Assembly (NCBI GenBank): GCA_027577415.1 | Contig: JANBQS010000824.1 | Span: forward strand, 1-11,516 | Direction of reading: 5' to 3' | Length of the DNA stretch: 11,516 bases | From: Coemansia sp. RSA 922 | Taxonomy: Eukaryota; Kickxellomycota; Kickxellomycetes; Kickxellales; Kickxellaceae | Shown: in pieces, positions 6,773-11,516 of the stretch | Position numbering within the stretch: the first letter of the stretch is position 1 | Layout: each line of letters begins with the position of its first letter | The notes under the pieces: model-generated | Databases searched by the model: none | Told to the model about the DNA's origin: nothing | The model's input: the letters and a program-made list of their open reading frames with translations, nothing else | Position numbers and translations under genes: made by a program

Positions 6773-8947
6773 ATGCACTTTATAAAATTTGTCCTACGTT
6801 TTTTGGTCTTTGGGATGATCGCCGTTGCAGTCCTGGCCACCAACCAGCCCGTTAATTGGGGGTGCACTTGTACCGATGCCGCTATTGTCACCAATTGGTC
6901 GAAAATTCGTACTCGCCTCGCGACTATTCTTCCTTCGAGCGCTGGAATAATCGGCAATTCCAAGCATGACAAGGTCTTCAAGCTTCTCAATAACAGCTAC
7001 TACATTCCGACTACTCCTGATATTAAGCTCGAGGAAAAATTGTTTGACATTGTCGGCGCCGATTACATGCAGTACGCGATTGGCGAGATTTTGAACAGGT
7101 ACTGGCAGAAGTACCCATGCGATCCCAAAAATCCTACTAGCTCAAAGCCGACCAAGCCAACAAAGCCAACCAAGTCGACGTCAACCAAATCGTGCACTAC
7201 TACAACCAAGTCAAAGCCGACCAAGCCAACCAAGCCAACATCCACCAAGCCGTGCACTACCACGACTAAGACGAAGCCCACGAAGCCGACCAAGCCTACT
7301 TCCACCAAGCCGTGCACTACTACGACTAAGACAAAGCCGACCAAGTCTACGTCGACCAAGCCGTGCACTACTACAACTAAGACGAAGCCCACGAAGCCGA
7401 CCAAGCCAACATCCACCAAGCCATGCACTACTACGACTAAGACGAAGCCGACCAAGCCAACATCCACCAAGCCGTGCACTACTACGACTAAGACGAAGCC
7501 CACGAAGCCGACCAAGCCAACATCCACCAAGCCGTGTACTACCACAACTAAGACAAAGCCGACCAAGCCTACGAAGCCAACTAAGCCTACGTCTACCGAG
7601 CCATGCACTACCACGACTAAGGATACCTTGACCACTAGCGACAGCTACTCCATCACCAGCTCCTACTCGACCACCAGCGATATTTACCCAACCACTAGCA
7701 GCTCTGACTCTACTACCGACTCAGGCTCAACCACGCTCTCCGACTCCACTAGCAGCTCTGACTCATCTAGCAACTCGAACTCTACTACCGACTCGGACTC
7801 GGACTCGGACTCGGACTCGGACTTGGACTCGTCTAGCAGCTCTGACTCGTCTACCAGCTCTGACTCGTCTACCGACTCTGGCTCGACCACGCTCTCTGAC
7901 TCTACCAGCAGCGATTCTAGCTCAACCAGCAATGGTTATACCAGCACTCCAGTCGAGTCAACATCTGCGACGACCAGCATCTACTCTACTAGCAGCTCCG
8001 AGCCGACCACAAGCAGCTCTGAATCCTCCACCGGCTCTGACTCGACCAACAGCACAAATACTCCTTGCTCGACTACCAGCTCTGACTCGACCACTAACGC
8101 CAGCTCGGATTCGTCTACCAGTTCCGACTCTACTAGCAGCGATTCGAGCTCGACCAGCAATGTCTACACCAGCACTCCGGCAGAGTATACATCTACGACT
8201 ACAGAAATCTTCTCATCTAGCAGCTCTTATTCGACCAGCGACACTACTACTCCTTGCTCAACTACCAGCACCGACTCCACTGTCAGCTCCAACTCTACCA
8301 CAAGCTCAGGTTTATCTACCAGCTCCGACTCTACTAGCGGCGACGTGAGCTCGACCAGCAATGGCTATACCAGCACTCCAGTCGAGTCGACATCTGCGAC
8401 GACGAGCATTTACTCAACTAGCAGCTCTGAACCAACCACAAGCAGCTCTGCCTCCTCCACCAGCTCTGACTCGACCAGCAGCACAAATACTCCTTGCTCG
8501 ACCACTAACACCAGCTCGACCGTCAGCTCGGATTCATCTACCAGCTCCGAATCTACTAGCAGCGATTCGAGCTCGACCAGCAATGTCTACACCAGCACTC
8601 CAGCAGAGTATACATCTACGACTACAGAAATCTCCTCATCTAGCAGCTCTGACTCCTCCACCGGCTCTGACTCGACCAGCACTACAAATACTCCTTGCTC
8701 GACTGTCAGCTCCGACTCGACCAGCGGTACTAACACTCCTTGCTCGACTGCCAGCTCCAACTCGACTAGCAATGTCTACACCAGCACTCCAGTTGAGCCA
8801 ACGTCCATTACCTCCGACATTTACTCCACCTCTACTCCACCCTCCTCAAATGTGCCTTCTTCCGTGTCCTCCGCTATCCCACCGCACAAGTGCTACGTTG
8901 CCGTCGTGGTCACTCGTCCAGTGGTTCCCATCTACAAAACTATCTAA
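6773..8947 (+). CDS. secreted mucin-like Lys-Pro-Thr and Ser/Thr/Asp-rich repeat protein (paralogue 1)
   Basis: The 724-residue protein ends at a double stop, TAATAA. Residues 1-22 are a signal peptide (basic start, hydrophobic core, cleavage expected after AVLA). Residues 24-116 form a compact domain with Cys31, Cys33 and Cys116, a shared NWS glycosylation sequon at 41 and the helical signature [16 protein letters not shown] at 98-113. Residues 125-283 are Lys-Pro-Thr repeats with eight evenly placed Cys in the setting KPCTTTTKT. About 284-700 is Ser/Thr/Asp-rich with five TPCST cysteine motifs. The tail ([11 protein letters not shown] to PIYKTI) is mildly hydrophobic but does not look like a GPI signal. 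I infer an extracellular, heavily O-glycosylated, disulfide-linked wall or surface protein. The N-terminal domain matches no family I can name. Base and codon patterns are dominated by repeats, unlike the housekeeping genes to the left. Confidence 0.9.
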   Translation: MHFIKFVLRFLVFGMIAVAVLATNQPVNWGCTCTDAAIVTNWSKIRTRLATILPSSAGIIGNSKHDKVFKLLNNSYYIPTTPDIKLEEKLFDIVGADYMQYAIGEILNRYWQKYPCDPKNPTSSKPTKPTKPTKSTSTKSCTTTTKSKPTKPTKPTSTKPCTTTTKTKPTKPTKPTSTKPCTTTTKTKPTKSTSTKPCTTTTKTKPTKPTKPTSTKPCTTTTKTKPTKPTSTKPCTTTTKTKPTKPTKPTSTKPCTTTTKTKPTKPTKPTKPTSTEPCTTTTKDTLTTSDSYSITSSYSTTSDIYPTTSSSDSTTDSGSTTLSDSTSSSDSSSNSNSTTDSDSDSDSDSDLDSSSSSDSSTSSDSSTDSGSTTLSDSTSSDSSSTSNGYTSTPVESTSATTSIYSTSSSEPTTSSSESSTGSDSTNSTNTPCSTTSSDSTTNASSDSSTSSDSTSSDSSSTSNVYTSTPAEYTSTTTEIFSSSSSYSTSDTTTPCSTTSTDSTVSSNSTTSSGLSTSSDSTSGDVSSTSNGYTSTPVESTSATTSIYSTSSSEPTTSSSASSTSSDSTSSTNTPCSTTNTSSTVSSDSSTSSESTSSDSSSTSNVYTSTPAEYTSTTTEISSSSSSDSSTGSDSTSTTNTPCSTVSSDSTSGTNTPCSTASSNSTSNVYTSTPVEPTSITSDIYSTSTPPSSNVPSSVSSAIPPHKCYVAVVVTRPVVPIYKTI
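7145..7621 (+). repeat. Lys-Pro-Thr / Cys-Thr tandem repeat block
   Basis: The coding repeat consists of two to four KPT triplets followed by [11 protein letters not shown], with eight Cys-bearing units in all. Unit length varies by whole KPT triplets (nine bases), as expected from slippage or unequal crossing-over that keeps the frame. The block is strongly basic, in contrast with the acidic region that follows it. Confidence 0.9.
7790..7831 (+). repeat. GACTCG hexanucleotide tract (Asp-Ser)
   Basis: There are seven tandem six-base units, the sixth differing by one base (GACTTG), which encode an alternating Asp-Ser run with one Leu. It is a probable length-variable microsatellite inside paralogue 1. 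Confidence 0.9.
7919..8770 (+). repeat. two long internal tandem repeats of about 425-430 bp
   Basis: The module beginning [16 protein letters not shown] occurs at 7919 and again at 8348 (offset 429 bp, 143 codons). The sister module [16 protein letters not shown] recurs about 423 bp apart (8138 and 8561). A third [12 protein letters not shown] module starts near 8771. The copies are close at the DNA level, including silent sites, so the duplication appears recent or is kept alike by recombination. Each module contains a TPCST cysteine motif. Confidence 0.85.
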
Positions 8948-9076
8948 TAAGTTTCCTTAGTGTCTCATTTACGACGTCAAATATAATACAAAAGTTTTAG
9001 ACGTACCTCGTTCGCTCATTTGTTTCTTTGAAAACAATGCAAACAGTGTGAGACTTGAGCGGGTATTGTCTTAAAT

Positions 9077-9082
9077 AATAAA
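9077..9082 (+). terminator. candidate polyadenylation signal of paralogue 1
   Basis: AATAAA lies 130 bp after the stop of paralogue 1, in an AT-rich setting. It is the only perfect hexamer near that gene's end. Confidence 0.45.
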
Positions 9083-9200
9083 TTTCAAAACAACATAAGA
9101 AACTCCCTGCTTCCCAGCCTAGTGCTGAGCGGGAAAAAAACATACAAATACTAAACAGGATACTATGATGATCGGAGACAATTGACGCCTGTTGTGATGT

Positions 9201-9219
9201 CACATAAGAGTGTTATGTG
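9201..9219. repeat. short hairpin, CACATAA / TTATGTG
   Basis: Perfect seven-base arms (9201-9207 and 9213-9219) surround a five-base loop. It is the first of several inverted repeats in this gap. Confidence 0.6.
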
Positions 9220-9261
9220 GCAGTTAGGATACCGCTAGGGATGGTATATATACGTCTACGC

Positions 9262-9301
9262 CTGTGGACTGGGAGAAGCGAGTATTTTCTATAGTCCACA
9301 G
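9262..9301. repeat. inverted repeat CTGTGGACT / AGTCCACAG
   Basis: Perfect nine-base arms (9262-9270 and 9293-9301) are separated by 22 bases and lie just right of the palindrome GTATATATAC (9244-9253). The core GTCCAC appears once more at about 9321-9326. It could be a factor-binding site or an RNA stem; the sequence does not decide. Confidence 0.65.
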
Positions 9302-9366
9302 TGATACTACAACTGATATTTGTCCACTATTAATTAGGTTTTAGCTGCCAATATTCATCGAGGATA

Positions 9367-9436
9367 AAAGTAATTTGATGTCAACACATTGTAACATTGC
9401 GGCTATAGTAGCCGCCCAGTTTGTTGAAATTACTTT
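9367..9436. repeat. nested 70-bp hairpin
   Basis: The outer arms AAAGTAATTT (9367-9376) and AAATTACTTT (9427-9436) are perfect. Inside them CAACA (9382-9386) pairs with TGTTG (9422-9426), and at the centre GCGGCT (9399-9404) pairs with AGCCGC (9410-9415) around the loop ATAGT. This gives three coaxial stems. It may be a structured RNA element, a small foldback element remnant or a palindromic protein-binding site. Confidence 0.6.
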
Positions 9437-9596
9437 GAATAAATTTTTACAACATTGGACGGACACGCGCCTATATGTCTTGCAGCGACAACACCTGTTG
9501 CACCGTTTAGCGCTTTTCTTCTAAGACCCGTTGTTTTTTATTTGGTCATTTGTGCTGCTACTAAAGAAGCGATCACATCAACTACCTGCTGTACCT

Positions 9597-9612
9597 GTTT
9601 GCGTTGGCAAAC
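9597..9612. repeat. small hairpin GTTTGC-GTTG-GCAAAC
   Basis: Perfect six-base arms enclose a four-base loop. By itself it could be chance; it is listed because it adds to the cluster of inverted repeats in this gap. Confidence 0.5.
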
Positions 9613-10142
9613 TCTGTGACATTTGGTACTGTGATTTCGATTGAGGGTAGGGGCGCAGAAGGTAGAGTTTGTGCATGACTAGTAAGTAGAGCTATTAGCA
9701 AAGTCATGTCGATCGTCATATCCAGCCAACAATATATCGTTTTACGTATTGTTTGACACCGTGCCAAATTGCAAAGAGTTCCTCCATCATCTTTCTGGGT
9801 GCCTCTGTCTGGCCCTTGCAGGTGTGCATGTGATGTCATTGTGTTACGCCAATAATTGTTTACATTTCCGCCTCAGACCGATGATCTGCATAGATGCACT
9901 TCAATGCAGCTCTTGACACATATGAGAAGCAATCTCTGCCAATCATTGCGGCTGCGCATCAGTGCTACCCTTGCGAAGGAAGGAAAAAGGACCGAGATCG
10001 CTGCTCTTTAATGTCTTGCCCGGTCACTTTCAGCTCCGTCGATCGCCCCCTTCAAAAATCAGTGGGGCGAAAAAACATTCTGAACGAGATCATAAGCAGG
10101 TTTAGACTGCTATTTATATATTATTGCTCCAGTGCATAAGGA

Positions 10143-10228
10143 AAATGATGGGGTGAACTTCTTTCTCGATGGACCGCTTCTTTTGCAGCCTTTCTGCATT
10201 TGACACTGCGCATACAACCCCATCATTT
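10143..10228. repeat. 12-bp inverted repeat in the second promoter
   Basis: AAATGATGGGGT (10143-10154) and ACCCCATCATTT (10217-10228) are perfect complements 62 bases apart. A smaller hairpin TGCAG/CTGCA (10184-10198) sits inside. The conserved block ctttctcgatggacc lies in the loop, so the structure is not a simple insertion into the ancestral promoter. Confidence 0.65.
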
Positions 10229-10331
10229 CCTTCGCAGTTGAAAGGCGTCCGAAAACGGCTGATTGGTGCCCGCTACTAGGAGGTGCCCTGGAGTAGCCCA
10301 CGGTCTGACCTCTGCTCGTTTTTCGCTGTGG

Positions 10332-10339
10332 TATAAATA
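10332..10339 (+). promoter_or_regulatory. TATA box of the second paralogue
   Basis: TATAAATA lies 166 bp before the ATG and is the counterpart of 6584-6591, with the same distance to the upstream conserved block. Confidence 0.75.
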
Positions 10340-10497
10340 TTGTCTCCTTCGCCGGGAGACCAATTTATGAAGAGTTTAGGAGTCTTTCACTATCCCCTTT
10401 CTTTCCCGTCTGCTTTTTTTCGCCTCGCAGCCCTTATTCCTATCTTTACTTACTCTTTAACCGCCCGCAACCCCTATTACATCTTGCTTTCTTGACA

Positions 10498-11516
10498 ATG
10501 CATATCAAGTCACTCGCTCTTCGCGCCATGGTCCTTGGAATGGTCGCCGTTGCCGTCATGGCCACCAACCAGCCCGTTGACTGGGAGGGCCCTTGTACCG
10601 ATGCCGCTATCAAGGCCAACTGGTCAAAGATTCGCGTTAGGTTCGAAGACATTCTTGACGACAAGGATGGAAGACTTGACAAGGATACGCTCAAGGAAGT
10701 CAAAAAGCTTCTTGGTCCCCACTACGAGCTTCCGCCTACTCCTGATCTGGATATCATTGATAAGCTATTTGTCATCGTCGGCCGCAAATACATGCAGTAC
10801 GCGATTGGCGAGATTTTGAACAGGTACTGGCAGAAGCACCCTTGTGTTACTCCCACCCCTACGATTTCGTACTCATCCAGCAGCTCTGACTCGTCATCCA
10901 GCAGCTCCGACTCGACTAGCAGCTCTGATTCCTCATCGAGCGAGATCTACCCCACCAGCGAGATCTACTCTACCAGCAGCTCCGACTCGTCTTCCAGCTC
11001 TGACTCGACCAGCTCCGACTCGTCTTCCAGTTCTGACTCGTCCAGCAGCTCTGACTCGTCCAGCAGTGATATCAATTCTTATAGCGATGTGAGCTCGACT
11101 CTTAGCTCCGACTCGTCGTCCACTGAGATTTACTCGACTGACAGCTCTGACTCCTCATCGAGCGATATCTACTCGACTATTAGCTCTGACTCGTCATCGA
11201 GCGATATCTACTCCACCATCAGCTCTGACTCGTCGTCCAGCGAGATCTACTCGACTATTAGCTCTGACTCGTCCTCCAGCGAGATTTACTCGACTATTAG
11301 CTCCGACTCGTCCTCCAGCGATATCTACTCCACCATCAGCTCTGACTCGTCCTCCAGCGATATCTACTCCACCATCAGCTCTGACTCCTCATCGAGCGAG
11401 ATCTACTCCACCATCAGCTCTGACTCCTCATCGAGCGAGATCTACTCGACCATTAGCTCCTCATCCAGCTACGTGAGCACGAGCTGCACCACCAGCACTC
11501 CAGTTGAGCCAACATC
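10498..11516 (+). CDS. secreted Ser/Asp-rich mucin-like protein (paralogue 2, 3' end outside the window)
   Basis: The frame from the ATG at 10498 stays open to the window edge (339 codons and two bases). Residues 1-22 are a signal peptide (MVAVAVMA before the mature end TNQPVDW). Residues 24-116 align without a gap to paralogue 1, more than half identical, with Cys33, Cys116, the NWS sequon at 41 and [16 protein letters not shown] at 98-113 all kept; Cys31 is Gly here, so Cys33-Cys116 is the likely shared disulfide. The Lys-Pro-Thr block is absent: after a short VTPTPTISY link the chain is Ser/Asp-rich, then a 13-residue repeat of the type DIYSTISSDSSSS. The last bases encode TSTPVEPT, as near the C-terminus of paralogue 1, so the true end is probably not far beyond. 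An acidic, O-glycosylated surface or wall protein is inferred; the molecular function is unknown. Confidence 0.88.
   Translation, partial: MHIKSLALRAMVLGMVAVAVMATNQPVDWEGPCTDAAIKANWSKIRVRFEDILDDKDGRLDKDTLKEVKKLLGPHYELPPTPDLDIIDKLFVIVGRKYMQYAIGEILNRYWQKHPCVTPTPTISYSSSSSDSSSSSSDSTSSSDSSSSEIYPTSEIYSTSSSDSSSSSDSTSSDSSSSSDSSSSSDSSSSDINSYSDVSSTLSSDSSSTEIYSTDSSDSSSSDIYSTISSDSSSSDIYSTISSDSSSSEIYSTISSDSSSSEIYSTISSDSSSSDIYSTISSDSSSSDIYSTISSDSSSSEIYSTISSDSSSSEIYSTISSSSSYVSTSCTTSTPVEPT
11125..11475 (+). repeat. 39-bp coding minisatellite (13-residue unit)
   Basis: Eight full units and a ninth shortened one start at 11125, 11164, 11203, 11242, 11281, 11320, 11359, 11398 and 11437. Each encodes [D/E]IYSTISSDSSSS. 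The first residue runs E-D-D-E-E-D-D-E-E along the array. Neighbouring units such as the seventh and eighth differ by a single base, which points to recent expansion. Confidence 0.9.

Larger units (their letters stand above)
8948..9862. other. AT-rich intergenic region without a convincing gene
   Basis: This 915-bp stretch separates paralogue 1 from the promoter DNA of paralogue 2. The open frames here are short, start without good context and look like chance. Visible content is a possible poly(A) signal at 9077, a TATATATA palindrome at 9244-9253 and several inverted repeats between 9201 and 9612. No tRNA, rRNA or transposase was seen. A structured non-coding RNA or a decayed small mobile element cannot be excluded. 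Confidence 0.6.
9863..10497 (+). promoter_or_regulatory. promoter and leader of the second mucin-like paralogue
   Basis: This 635-bp region is related in blocks to 6102-6772. The order of the four conserved blocks is the same; spacing differs in the middle but is constant (43 bp) between the start of the last block and the TATA box. A C/T-rich leader runs from about 10388 to the ATG at 10498, which has A at -3. A 12-bp inverted repeat at 10143-10228 is found in this copy only. Confidence 0.7.

Noticed and set aside
7063..7635. A 190-codon minus-strand frame rich in Val, Gly and Leu opposite the Lys-Pro-Thr block
   Set aside because: It is the reverse reading of a nine-base-unit repeat; repeats built of triplets keep all frames open. 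The plus-strand protein has a signal peptide and a paralogue, the reverse frame has neither.
7932..8960. Plus-strand frames rich in Pro, Ala and Leu overlapping the stalk of paralogue 1 (7932-8348 and 8361-8960)
   Set aside because: They are +1 shadows of the Ser/Thr repeats without a start in good context, and they do not continue in the paralogue's head domain.
8997..9203. 68-codon minus-strand frame after paralogue 1
   Set aside because: It overlaps the probable 3' end of paralogue 1 and shows no domain or signal beyond chance hydrophobic runs.
9582..9839. 85-codon minus-strand frame in the gap between the paralogues
   Set aside because: No recognisable motif, no paralogue, mixed codon use and a composition like random intergenic DNA.
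10550..10566. Treating the Ser/Asp-rich genes as GPI-anchored
   Set aside because: The tail of paralogue 1 ends in charged and polar residues (PIYKTI) with only a short hydrophobic stretch, unlike a GPI signal; the tail of paralogue 2 is not in the window.
10654..10692. EF-hand-like loop DDKDGRLDKDT in paralogue 2
   Set aside because: The first acidic residue and the final Glu of the loop are missing, and paralogue 1 has no acidic residues at the aligned place. Calcium binding is not supported.
10844..11092. Plus-strand Pro/Thr/Ala-rich frame over paralogue 2
   Set aside because: Same cause: a shadow of the Ser/Asp repeat in another frame. The real frame starts at 10498 with a signal peptide.

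Overview
The window looks like nuclear DNA of a fungus. The genes are intronless or nearly so and densely packed on both strands, several have pyrimidine-rich leaders before the ATG, and the recognisable products are fungal: a serine palmitoyltransferase subunit 1, a mitochondrial pentatricopeptide-repeat (PPR) protein and a probable fungal-type MICOS subunit. The moderately GC-rich coding bias and scarcity of introns would suit an early-diverging lineage such as Kickxellomycotina, but that placement is an inference and not proven by the sequence.

Layout. Positions 1-3808 hold mitochondrial housekeeping genes: a possible 3' end of a plus-strand gene (3-140), converging on a small minus-strand gene that resembles Mic12/Aim5 (177-752). 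A long minus-strand PPR gene follows (866-3808). Positions 3809-4347 are an AT-rich divergent promoter. LCB1, the non-catalytic subunit of serine palmitoyltransferase, follows on the plus strand (4348-5916) and is complete. These genes share compact spacing but no single pathway: cristae organisation, organelle RNA handling and ER sphingolipid synthesis.

From about 6.1 kb to the right edge the window changes character. It holds two tandem paralogues on the plus strand (6773-8947, and 10498 to the edge). Each encodes a signal peptide, a compact domain of about 93 residues that aligns without a gap between the copies and has Cys33 and Cys116 in common, and then a very long low-complexity Ser/Thr/Asp-rich stalk. 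I do not recognise the N-terminal domain. The first copy also carries a Lys-Pro-Thr block with eight regularly placed cysteines, which the second copy lacks. Upstream DNA of the two genes is also related over about 640-670 bp, including a TATA box at a fixed 43-bp distance from a conserved 28-bp block, so the duplication unit is about 3.7 kb and includes the promoter. The second gene is open to the window edge and is therefore easy to miss.

The intergenic stretch 8948-9862 has no convincing gene but has several inverted repeats, including a nested 70-bp hairpin. No tRNA, rRNA, CRISPR array or recognisable transposase was found.
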